Shown piece by piece: positions 27,148-35,353 of a DNA stretch of 35,353 nt. Below the pieces are notes generated by a model. The model searched no databases, was not told where the DNA came from, and was given only the letters and a program-made list of their open reading frames with translations. Made by a program: the position numbers and the translations under genes. Every line of letters starts with the position of its first letter. Position 1 is the stretch's first letter. This stretch comes from Flavobacteriales bacterium (GTDB lineage Bacteria > Bacteroidota > Bacteroidia > Flavobacteriales > BACL11), in contig DUAO01000020.1 in assembly GCA_012960805.1 (NCBI GenBank), positions 1 to 35,353 of the forward strand, in the 5' to 3' direction.

Positions 27148-28274
27148 AGAATATTTTAATTACAGGAGGCGCAGGATTTATTGGCTCAAACTTAACAGTA
27201 AAGTTAGTCTCAAAAGGATATAATATTACTATACTAGATAATTTATCAAAACAAATACATGGAGAAAATCAGGATTCTTCTTTATATAATTCAATTAAAG
27301 GTAAAGCCGCTTTTATTTCAGGAGATGTCTGCAATAAATCGGATTGGGAGAAAGCCTTAAAAGGGCAAGATGCTGTAATTCATTTGGCTGCCGAAACAGG
27401 AACAGGACAATCAATGTATGAAATTACAAGATATAATGAAGTAAATATTATTGGGACAGCACATTTATTGAATATTCTTGCCAATCAAGAGCATACTATT
27501 GAGAAAATCATTATTGCATCTTCTCGCTCTATTTATGGGGAAGGAAAATATCTATGTGATAATCATGGGATTACATATCCTAATGAAAGAAAAGATGCTG
27601 ATATGGCTAAAGGCAATTTCAATCCAATCTGCGATAAATGCGATAAGAAATTGATTTTAAAAGCAACTGACGAAAATTCAAAAATACATCCATCTTCTAT
27701 TTATGGAATTACAAAACAACAACAAGAGCAAATGATATTATTAATAGGCAAAACATTGAAGATTCCTGCTGTTGCTTTAAGGTATCAGAATGTATATGGG
27801 CCAGGACAATCATTAACTAATCCTTATACTGGTATCTTGTCAATATTTTCAACACGACTATTAAATGGGAATGATATTGATATTTATGAAGATGGAGAGG
27901 AAAGTAGAGATTTTGTCTTTATTGATGATGTTGTAGATGCAACTGTTTTAGCTTTAGAAAAAAAAGAGGCTAACCATCAAATTTTTAATGTAGGATCTGG
28001 AGTTGCAATAACGGTTTTACAAGTAGCAAATACTTTAAAAGAATTGTATGATTCTAATGTGAATATAAACATTAGCGGAAAGTATCGTTTGGGTGATATC
28101 CGTCATAATTATGCTGATTTGTCAAAAATTAAAAATGCGTTAGGGTTTAGGCCTAAGTTTAATTTTAAAACTGGAATTACTGAATTTGTAAATTGGGTAA
28201 AAACACAAAACATTCAGGAAGATAAATACGCAAATTCACTTAAAGAATTAAAACAGAAAGGTTTAATAAAATGA
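27144..28274 (+). CDS. NAD-dependent epimerase/dehydratase (extended SDR)
   Basis: ILITGGAGFIGSNLTVKLVSKGYNITILDNLS; SSIYGITKQQQEQ (YxxxK); ALRYQNVYGPGQSLTNPYTGILSIFSTRLLNG; Cys-containing insertion CDNHG...GNFNPICDKCDKK. Confidence 0.9.
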   Translation: MKNILITGGAGFIGSNLTVKLVSKGYNITILDNLSKQIHGENQDSSLYNSIKGKAAFISGDVCNKSDWEKALKGQDAVIHLAAETGTGQSMYEITRYNEVNIIGTAHLLNILANQEHTIEKIIIASSRSIYGEGKYLCDNHGITYPNERKDADMAKGNFNPICDKCDKKLILKATDENSKIHPSSIYGITKQQQEQMILLIGKTLKIPAVALRYQNVYGPGQSLTNPYTGILSIFSTRLLNGNDIDIYEDGEESRDFVFIDDVVDATVLALEKKEANHQIFNVGSGVAITVLQVANTLKELYDSNVNINISGKYRLGDIRHNYADLSKIKNALGFRPKFNFKTGITEFVNWVKTQNIQEDKYANSLKELKQKGLIK

Positions 28275-29671
28275 GACTATTAATTATTGTATTTATATTT
28301 TGTTTTGAGCTAATAACAGCTCAAGAAGTTCAGAAAAACTTATTTGGATTTGCAACGTCTAATACTTTTACCTATTGTAATGTAAATGATACCTCATTTA
28401 TGAATAAAGTAACTGATTTAAATCCAAAATTATTGCGGTTTCCTGGAGGAGCTGTAGGGAATTTTTATCATTTTGGTAAAAGTGGCTATGGATTTGACTT
28501 TGCTGAGATTGACCAGTATCAAGCTGCAAAAGTATCAAAAAGAGCAAGAGGGTTAGAAAATTCTAGGATTAAGAAAAATCAACATCAGGATTATATTGAT
28601 GATTTTATACAATTGGCTCAAGAAACAAATTCGAAAGCTGTTTTAGTGGCTAATCTTTTTGTTGATAATAATGACATCTTATTAATGATTGAAAAATTAG
28701 TAACAAATAATATTGAGGTTGTTGGTGTTGAACTAGGAAGCGAACTCTCAAACAGAAGTTACTTTACAAAAGGATATACAATTGACGACTATATTTTTTC
28801 AGCTAAAAGTTGCTCAAAAAAGATAAAAGATAAGTACCCCAATCTAAAAACGGCAGTAGTAACAGCTCCATTAGGAAAGCGGAAAGGGCATAGGCATAAT
28901 GTATGGAATGAAAAACTTTCTAAATTGGATTTTTATGATGATATTATTATTCATTCGTACGCAAAGGTTGTAAAAGGAAAAAAGGAATTTGGACAAATGT
29001 TGACTGTTGAACCTGAAGGTGAAAATCAGATAGAGGCATTTGACATTTATAAAAAGAGAGCATTAAAATTTCTGAATACCGATTTTCCCGATGAAATAAA
29101 AAGATACAATACTATTTTCAATAAACCAATCTGGATTACGGAATGGAATCTTCAAATGTCTAAAACAACAGGAAATACACTGTTACAGTCTTTATTTGTA
29201 TCTAATTATTTTTTAGAACTTTTAAGTAACAAAGATTTAGAAAATATTTCAATTACAACTTACCATAATTTAGGAGGTCGAGATTATAGTGGCTCAATAT
29301 TCAGTACCAATACAGGATCGCTAGAAATTAGAAGTACTTACTATCCCTTAAAAATGATTGGAGAATTATTTAGTATGTCAGGTCAAATAAAAGTTGATTG
29401 TAAAGAATTGAACAAAGATGTTTTAAAATATCTAATCTATAAAGATACTCAATTAGATAAGATAATGATTTTTAATTGGACTGACAAAGGAATGGTTGTA
29501 AACAATGATAGTGTTAAGCAAGTTCAACTTAATAGTTATTATAGTAAAAATCTGTATGATAAAGCGGATATTTACGGAATGCTTTCTATGGAGAGAACAA
29601 TAATACCAGATAAGTCTGATATAATTCTAAAACCATATAGTTTTTCATTAATTTCTTTTAATAATGACTAA
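28271..29671 (+). CDS. Secreted clan GH-A-like glycoside hydrolase
   Basis: Signal peptide MRLLIIVFIFCFELITAQ; LLRFPGGAVGNFYHF; VVGVELGSELSNRSYF (acid/base candidate); KPIWITEWNLQ (nucleophile candidate); C-terminal beta-domain-like end ILKPYSFSLISF. Confidence 0.72.
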   Translation: MRLLIIVFIFCFELITAQEVQKNLFGFATSNTFTYCNVNDTSFMNKVTDLNPKLLRFPGGAVGNFYHFGKSGYGFDFAEIDQYQAAKVSKRARGLENSRIKKNQHQDYIDDFIQLAQETNSKAVLVANLFVDNNDILLMIEKLVTNNIEVVGVELGSELSNRSYFTKGYTIDDYIFSAKSCSKKIKDKYPNLKTAVVTAPLGKRKGHRHNVWNEKLSKLDFYDDIIIHSYAKVVKGKKEFGQMLTVEPEGENQIEAFDIYKKRALKFLNTDFPDEIKRYNTIFNKPIWITEWNLQMSKTTGNTLLQSLFVSNYFLELLSNKDLENISITTYHNLGGRDYSGSIFSTNTGSLEIRSTYYPLKMIGELFSMSGQIKVDCKELNKDVLKYLIYKDTQLDKIMIFNWTDKGMVVNNDSVKQVQLNSYYSKNLYDKADIYGMLSMERTIIPDKSDIILKPYSFSLISFNND

Positions 29672-30671
29672 CGTAAAGCAAATTTTTGTTGTTGGTAGTA
29701 GTAGAAGCGGCACAACTATGATGGGGAGAATACTTAGCAATCATTCTGATATTTTTACTTTTAAAGAACTGCATTTTTTTGGCACTATATGGAGCAATAA
29801 CTCTAATCAAGATTTGAATAGACAAGAGCAAATAGATTTACTCTCTAGATTATTATGTATTCAAGAAAATGGATTGTTTAATCAACAAAATATTTCAGTC
29901 TTTAATGAGGAAGCAATTTCACTTTTAGCGCACAAGAATATTTGTAATCCTTTAAGTATTTACGAGTTGTTTTTAAGTGCTATGTCTAATGAAAATAAGT
30001 CAACTATTTCATGTGAGCAGACTCCAAAAAACATGTACTATTTGAATGAAATCCTAGCATTTTTCCCACAAGCAAAAGTGATTAATATGGCAAGAGATCA
30101 AAGAGATGTTTTGCTTTCTCAGAAAAATAAATGGAAAAGGAGATTTTTAGGAGCTTCAAAAATTCCTTTGTCTGAAGCTATTCGTTCTTATATAAATTAT
30201 CATCCTATTCTGACTTCAAAAGTTTGGAATTCTTCTTTAGAACATACTGCAAAATATTTTGATAATGAGCGAGTGAAAATTGTGAAGTTTGAAGAGCTTT
30301 TAGCCAAATCTGAATCTGTCGTTAAAGATATATGTAATTTTTTAGCAATAGAATTTCATCCCCAAATGCTTAATGTGTCTGTAGTCGGCTCCTCCACAGA
30401 ACAGGATAATAAGGATAGTTTTTTGCTTGATAGTTCAAAAATAGAAAAATGGAAAAAAGGCGGTCTAAATTCTGCCGAAATATACCTTTCTCAACTTACA
30501 TCTCATAAAATGATGTCTAAATTTTCATATCATTTGGAAAAATTTCAACTACCGCCTTTATTAAGCATATTTTATATAATTACATTTCCAGTAAAATTAG
30601 GATTGGCCTTTTTGCTTAATATTAAAAGAATGGGCAATATGGTTGAGGTAATTAATAAAAGATTTTTTTAA
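29664..30671 (+). CDS. Divergent sulfotransferase 4
   Basis: QIFVVGSSRSGTTMMGRILSNHSDIFTFKELHFFGT; AKVINMARDQRDVLLSQKNKWKRR; VKIVKFEELL. Different subfamily from the other four. Confidence 0.85.
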   Translation: MTNVKQIFVVGSSRSGTTMMGRILSNHSDIFTFKELHFFGTIWSNNSNQDLNRQEQIDLLSRLLCIQENGLFNQQNISVFNEEAISLLAHKNICNPLSIYELFLSAMSNENKSTISCEQTPKNMYYLNEILAFFPQAKVINMARDQRDVLLSQKNKWKRRFLGASKIPLSEAIRSYINYHPILTSKVWNSSLEHTAKYFDNERVKIVKFEELLAKSESVVKDICNFLAIEFHPQMLNVSVVGSSTEQDNKDSFLLDSSKIEKWKKGGLNSAEIYLSQLTSHKMMSKFSYHLEKFQLPPLLSIFYIITFPVKLGLAFLLNIKRMGNMVEVINKRFF

Positions 30672-30672
30672 T

Positions 30673-31542
30673 ATGAAGGTTGATTTCTTTATAGTGGGAG
30701 CTCCAAAAGCAGGAACAACATCATTGTATCATTATCTGAATGAGCATCCTCAGATTGAAATGAGTTTACAAAAAGAACCTGATTACTTTTCAGATGCTGC
30801 AATTCAAAAGCAAGGAATATATTATGGGAAAAACAGAATTGATACTGAAGAAAAATATAATACATTATTTAATACTCAAAAAAAGGATGTCATTTTTGGA
30901 GAAGGAAGCGTTTCATATTTATTTTATCCAAATGTAGCTCAAGATATTAAAGCATATAATCCAATTGCTAAAATTATTATCATGCTAAGAAATCCTATTG
31001 ACAGAGCTTTTTCTCATTACTTAATGGATTATCGTTTAGGACTAGTGAGTGATAGCTTTGAGGATATAATTAATAAAAAATCAAAGCATAAAAATGCGCA
31101 TTTATTTTATCAGCAGTATATAAAAGTTGGAGAATATGCTACTCAACTTAAAAGATATTTTGATGTTTTTGATAAGGAAAATATTTTACTTATTGATTAT
31201 GAAGATTTCAAAAGTGATGTGGTTGGTACTGTGGATTTGGTATATAGTTTTTTAAATGTAAGTGCTGAGTTTGTAGCGGATTTAAATAAGAAGCATAATA
31301 CTTTCACTATGCCTAAAAATAAATTGATTCGTTTTATGTATTCTTTTGTGGTAATTAGAAATATTCTTTCCTTTATTTTTCCAAAAAGTATGGTGAAAGC
31401 TGTACGGCTTATTTTGTTTAGAAAAAATAAAAAACCAAAATTATTGGAAGAAACTAGCAATCAACTCAAACACTATTTTAGTAATGATGTCAGGTTATTA
31501 GAAAGTATCATAGGTAAAGATTATTCAAAATGGATAAAATAG
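30673..31542 (+). CDS. PAPS-dependent sulfotransferase 5
   Basis: FFIVGAPKAGTTSLYHYLNEHPQIEMSLQKEPDYFSD; IIIMLRNPIDRAFSHYLMDYR. Confidence 0.92.
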   Translation: MKVDFFIVGAPKAGTTSLYHYLNEHPQIEMSLQKEPDYFSDAAIQKQGIYYGKNRIDTEEKYNTLFNTQKKDVIFGEGSVSYLFYPNVAQDIKAYNPIAKIIIMLRNPIDRAFSHYLMDYRLGLVSDSFEDIINKKSKHKNAHLFYQQYIKVGEYATQLKRYFDVFDKENILLIDYEDFKSDVVGTVDLVYSFLNVSAEFVADLNKKHNTFTMPKNKLIRFMYSFVVIRNILSFIFPKSMVKAVRLILFRKNKKPKLLEETSNQLKHYFSNDVRLLESIIGKDYSKWIK

Positions 31543-32438
31543 GTTTAGTTACTATAACATATAATTCAGCTGATGTATTACAACCTTTTTTGGATTGTGT
31601 TTGGCGGCAAACACATGATAATTTAATGTTGTATGTAATAGATAATGCATCACAGGATGCTACTTGCTCTATTTTGGAAAAGGAAAATGATTCAAGATTA
31701 AAAATAATTAACAATTCAACAAATTTTGGTGTTGCAAAAGCAAATAATCAAGGCATTGAGAGTGCAATTACTGATGGCTGTGATCAAATATTGATTGTCA
31801 ATAATGATGTTGAATTTGAAACTACTCTAATTGAAAAATTACTTCAGGGACAAGCTGAAAAATCTTGCAGTTTAGTTACACCGAAAATGATGTACTTTGA
31901 TAATCCAAATCATATTTGGTATGCAGGAAGTTGGTTTATAAAAAAGAAAGGATACTCTCCCTTACATAGAGGAATGAAACAATTAGATGAAGGGCAGTAT
32001 GATGAAATTGTTGAAGTGGAGTATGCGCCTACTTGTTGTTTGCTGGCTAAAAAAGAAGTGTTCCAGGATATTGGCTTGATGGATGAAAAGTATTTTGTTT
32101 ATTTTGATGATACTGATTTTTCATATAGAGTATGGAAAGATAGAAGACATAAGATGTTTTATTATCCAGATGTTAAATTTTACCATAAAGTTGGAAGTTT
32201 AACAAATTCCTTTAATAAGAAAGGAGATAAAATATTTAGAGGAGATTTTTTTATACAACAGAACATTAAGAATCATATTTATTTTCTAAAAAAAATTGGA
32301 GGATTTTTTGCCTATGCTTTTATTGTCTGGTTATTCTTTAAAAATAATACTAGGTTTATTGTCAATCCTCAGATTAGAAAAAACTTTAAAACTTGGCTGT
32401 TAATCAATAAGTCATACTTTGAAGGCGTAAGAATGTAA
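31530..32438 (+). CDS. Glycosyltransferase family 2 (rhamnosyltransferase-like)
   Basis: IGLVTITYNSADVLQPFLDCVWRQTHDNLMLYVIDNASQDAT; FGVAKANNQGIESA; ILIVNNDVEF; MDEKYFVYFDDTDFSYRVW; 13-nt overlap with the previous gene. Confidence 0.92.
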   Translation: MDKIGLVTITYNSADVLQPFLDCVWRQTHDNLMLYVIDNASQDATCSILEKENDSRLKIINNSTNFGVAKANNQGIESAITDGCDQILIVNNDVEFETTLIEKLLQGQAEKSCSLVTPKMMYFDNPNHIWYAGSWFIKKKGYSPLHRGMKQLDEGQYDEIVEVEYAPTCCLLAKKEVFQDIGLMDEKYFVYFDDTDFSYRVWKDRRHKMFYYPDVKFYHKVGSLTNSFNKKGDKIFRGDFFIQQNIKNHIYFLKKIGGFFAYAFIVWLFFKNNTRFIVNPQIRKNFKTWLLINKSYFEGVRM

Positions 32439-32441
32439 GTG

Positions 32442-33590
32442 ATGAAAAGAAAAGTAGCAATTATAGACACATTGGGAGCTCATGGAGGAGCCTTTCATTT
32501 TTATACTTTTGGCCAGTCAATTGGTCTCATTAATAGTGCTGTTGATGTAAGTCTATACACAAATAACGAAACAACTAATCCTAGAATTACTGGACTTAAG
32601 TTCTTTAGTTTTTATAAAGATGTTTTTGCAAGTGAATCAAAAATAACAAATGGAGTACAATGGATTATTGGTTCAATTCAATCTATTTTTCATGCCAGAT
32701 TTTCAGGAATTTCTATTTTTCATTTTCATATTTTTTATACTAATGTTTTGGTTTTGTTTAGCTTATTGTTAGTAAAGTTATTGTTTGGAAAAGTGGTATT
32801 AACAATACATGATGTAAGCTCGTTTGCCAATTCATCTGACTCGTCAATTATTGGAAGTATGATTTATAAATTGACTGATTTAATACTTACTCATAATGAA
32901 TTTAGTAAATCAGAAATTGTAAAAATTAACCCTACCTTATCTTCTTGTATTTATATAGTGCCTCATGGAAATTACATTCCTTTTATTCATGTGCAAAATG
33001 ATAAAGAAAAATCTAGACAACACTTGGGAATTCCTAATGAAAAAAAGGTATTGTTATTTTTTGGAATGATAAAAAAGGTAAAAGGATTAGATGTTTTATT
33101 GCATGCATTAAAGAATGTTATAAAGGAAAATCCTGATGTGTTACTACTAATTGCAGGAAAGCCTTGGGAGAATGATTTTTCTAATTATCAAAGGATTATT
33201 GATGAAAATAATTTGTCAGATTATTGCCTTTTGCATACAAAGTTTATTCCTCATGCTGATGTTGAACATTATTATTGTGCTGCCGATTTAGTGGTTCTTC
33301 CTTACAATAAAATATTCCAAAGTGGTGTCCTTATGATGACGCTTAGTTATGGGAAACCCACTTTGGTTTCTGATTTGCCTCCATTAAAAGAAGTAGTTAC
33401 TGATATGCAAACTGCTTTTTTATTTGAAAGTGAGAATCCAATTTCATTAGCTGAAAAATTAAATTTAATTTTATTAGATCCTGGGAAACTAGAGCAAGTG
33501 AGAATAAATGGAGAGAAATTAATAAATACAAAATATGATTGGAATGAAATTGGAAGACAAACTAAACTGGCGTATCAATCATTGTATTAA
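32442..33590 (+). CDS. Glycosyltransferase family 4
   Basis: ATG at 32442 preferred over GTG 32439. KKVLLFFGMIKKVKGLDVLLHALKNV; ADLVVLPYNKIFQSGVLMMTLSYGKPTLVSDLPPLKEVV. Confidence 0.92.
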   Translation: MKRKVAIIDTLGAHGGAFHFYTFGQSIGLINSAVDVSLYTNNETTNPRITGLKFFSFYKDVFASESKITNGVQWIIGSIQSIFHARFSGISIFHFHIFYTNVLVLFSLLLVKLLFGKVVLTIHDVSSFANSSDSSIIGSMIYKLTDLILTHNEFSKSEIVKINPTLSSCIYIVPHGNYIPFIHVQNDKEKSRQHLGIPNEKKVLLFFGMIKKVKGLDVLLHALKNVIKENPDVLLLIAGKPWENDFSNYQRIIDENNLSDYCLLHTKFIPHADVEHYYCAADLVVLPYNKIFQSGVLMMTLSYGKPTLVSDLPPLKEVVTDMQTAFLFESENPISLAEKLNLILLDPGKLEQVRINGEKLINTKYDWNEIGRQTKLAYQSLY

Positions 33591-33617
33591 TTTGTATTTT
33601 AGCCAAAAACCAAAGAG

Positions 33618-34199
33618 ATGAAAAGTAGAATAAATAAATGTATAAAGAGTGCTGTTGAGAACTATACTCGTGTTTTTCAAGATGATATTTTACAAGAAAA
33701 AATTCAGAAAATTGTAATTAAAAGTATAGCTGCTTTTAGAGATGATAAAAAAATGTTGTTGTGTGGGAATGGAGGAAGCGCTTCTGACGCACAGCATATT
33801 GCAGCAGAGTTAAGCGGAAGATTTTATGCTGATCGCCCACCTTTATATGCTGAGGCATTGCATGTGAATTCGTCTTATATGACAGCTGTGGCAAATGATT
33901 ATGGCTACGAAACCACTTATGCTAGAATGGTTGAGGCTGCAGGAAGAAAAGGAGATATTTTGGTTGGGATTTCAACTTCAGGAAACTCCCCTAATGTAGT
34001 AAAAGCAATGCGAAAAGCAAAAGAGACAGGAATGCTTACTGTTGGTTTTACGGGTAAAGATGGAGGAAAAATGAAAGATATTTGTGATATTATGATTTGC
34101 GTTCCTTCTGTTGATACTCCAAGAATACAAGAAGCTCATATTTTAATTGGACATATTATTTGTCAATTAATTGAAGAAGAAATGTTTCCAAATGCATAA
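33618..34199 (+). CDS. gmhA: Phosphoheptose isomerase / SIS-domain protein
   Basis: LLCGNGGSASDAQHIAAELSGRF; ALHVNSSYMTAVANDYGYETTYARMVEAAGRKGDILVGISTSGNSPNVVKAMRKAKETGMLTVGFTG. Confidence 0.93.
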   Translation: MKSRINKCIKSAVENYTRVFQDDILQEKIQKIVIKSIAAFRDDKKMLLCGNGGSASDAQHIAAELSGRFYADRPPLYAEALHVNSSYMTAVANDYGYETTYARMVEAAGRKGDILVGISTSGNSPNVVKAMRKAKETGMLTVGFTGKDGGKMKDICDIMICVPSVDTPRIQEAHILIGHIICQLIEEEMFPNA

Positions 34200-34695
34200 A
34201 TTAGATACTCTTTTTCTGGATAGAGATGGGGTGATAAATATGAAGCTTGATGGAAGGTATGTTCGAAATTTTGAGGAATTTGAATTTATGCCAGGAGCGG
34301 AACTGGCTATAGCTAATCTTTCAAAAATATTTAAACGGATTCTTATTGTCACTAATCAACAAGGTATTGCAAAGGGAATAATGTCAACTGAAGATTTAAA
34401 TTCATTGCATCAAAATATGCTACAACAATTAAAGATTACAGGAGGTACTATTGAAAAGATATACTATTGTCCACATTTAGATGCTGCAAATTGCAAATGC
34501 AGAAAACCAAATACTGGCATGATAGAGCAGGCAATTATTGATTTTCCTAATTTAGAAAATAAGAACTCTTATTTGGTGGGAGATTCTGATTCTGATATTA
34601 CAGCTGGCAATGAGATGGGTTTAATCACCGTAAAAGTGGATAACGAATATACGCTTGCAAAATGGAGTGAAGAATTATTATCAGTAATTGAATAA
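34192..34695 (+). CDS. gmhB: D-glycero-D-manno-heptose 1,7-bisphosphate 7-phosphatase (HAD)
   Basis: ATG at 34192 preferred over TTG 34171. LFLDRDGVINMKLDGRYVRNFEEFEFMPGAELAIANLSKIFKRILIVTNQQGIAKG; YYCPHLDAANCKCRKPNTGMIEQA; YLVGDSDSDITAGNEMG. Confidence 0.92.
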   Translation: MHKLDTLFLDRDGVINMKLDGRYVRNFEEFEFMPGAELAIANLSKIFKRILIVTNQQGIAKGIMSTEDLNSLHQNMLQQLKITGGTIEKIYYCPHLDAANCKCRKPNTGMIEQAIIDFPNLENKNSYLVGDSDSDITAGNEMGLITVKVDNEYTLAKWSEELLSVIE

Positions 34696-34726
34696 TAATG
34701 ATTAATTTTACAGGCAAAACAGAAAA

Positions 34727-35353
34727 GTGCCAACACCAGATTTAAATATAATTTTTTCATTTTTTACTGCCTTTTTCATTACTTATGTAGCGATACCTAA
34801 GGTCATATTTTTTTCTAAAAAACTCAGGCTTTTTGATTCTGCAGGAAAACGGGCTTCACATGAAGGACGTATTCCTGTTTTTGGAGGAATTGCAATTTTT
34901 GCAGGGATTCTTTTTTCTTTGCTTTTTTGGGCTGAGATAGAGAATATTCAATTTATATTGGTAAGTTTTTTAATTGTCTTTTTTGTAGGTATAATTGATG
35001 ATTTATTATCACTCTCTATTATAAGAAAGATAATAGGACAAATTATATCTATTTTGATACTTATTTATTTGGGAGATTTGCAATTAAATAATATGCATGG
35101 AGTGCTCGGTATTCATGAGATGCCAAATTGGATAAGTACTTTGTTTACTATTTTTGTAGTTATTGTTATTACTAATGGATTTAATTTAATTGATGGAGTA
35201 GATGGATTAGCAGCAGGGATTGGTGTGATTGCTTCTTTTGTATTTGGTCTTCTCGCCTTACTTATGAATCAGGCTGATATGGCGATTATAGCGTTTACCT
35301 TAATGGGAACTTTGTTAGGTTTTCTGAAATACAATTATCATCCTGCTAGAATA
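34727..35353 (+). CDS. WecA/MraY-family glycan-1-phosphate transferase, 3' end cut by window
   Basis: Not in the ORF track (GTG start, open to window end): VPTPDLNIIFSFFTAFFITYVAIPKVIFFSKKLRLFDSAGKRASHEGRIPVFGGIAIFAGILFSLLFW...FFVGIIDDLLSLSIIRKIIGQ...NGFNLIDGVDGLAAGIGV...GFLKYNYHPARI. Confidence 0.92.
   Translation, partial: MPTPDLNIIFSFFTAFFITYVAIPKVIFFSKKLRLFDSAGKRASHEGRIPVFGGIAIFAGILFSLLFWAEIENIQFILVSFLIVFFVGIIDDLLSLSIIRKIIGQIISILILIYLGDLQLNNMHGVLGIHEMPNWISTLFTIFVVIVITNGFNLIDGVDGLAAGIGVIASFVFGLLALLMNQADMAIIAFTLMGTLLGFLKYNYHPARI

Noticed and set aside
1-35353. Searched by eye for CRISPR arrays, tRNA/rRNA, IS elements, integrases, phage genes or defence systems
   Set aside because: None seen. 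No regular short direct repeats, transposase motifs or tRNA-like ends; repeated sequence is explained by paralogous sorting domains and sulfotransferases.

Overview
AT-rich Bacteroidota (Flavobacteriia/Cytophagia-like) chromosomal segment with four blocks. (1) 1-5857: DUF6029-like partial gene, TlpA-like thioredoxin, two paralogous T9SS-sorted proteins with thioredoxin-like N-termini, and a small T9SS-sorted protein. (2) 5981-14847: ruvA, the giant T9SS/gliding translocon gene sprA, gcvH, and a TonB-like protein. (3) 14915-17712 (minus): a cysC-cysD-cysN operon that makes PAPS. (4) 17811-35353 (plus): a very tightly packed, probably single transcription unit running deoC, ALDH, ALDH-like pseudoenzyme, cysQ, wzx-like flippase, three sulfotransferases, wzy/O-antigen-ligase-like protein, NAD-epimerase, secreted clan GH-A-like glycosidase, two more sulfotransferases, GT2, GT4, gmhA, gmhB, and a WecA/MraY-family initiating transferase cut by the window end. 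The best candidate for an undescribed system is this sulfated surface glycan locus. It has five sulfotransferases, PAPS supply (CysDNC) and PAP removal (CysQ) encoded beside the Wzx/Wzy glycan genes, and an embedded secreted glycosidase. Other points of interest are a split ALDH16-like pair with an apparently catalytically dead partner, and two T9SS thioredoxin-like paralogs sharing near-identical 3' ends and promoter-like sequences. All functional calls come from reading motifs; no searches were run.
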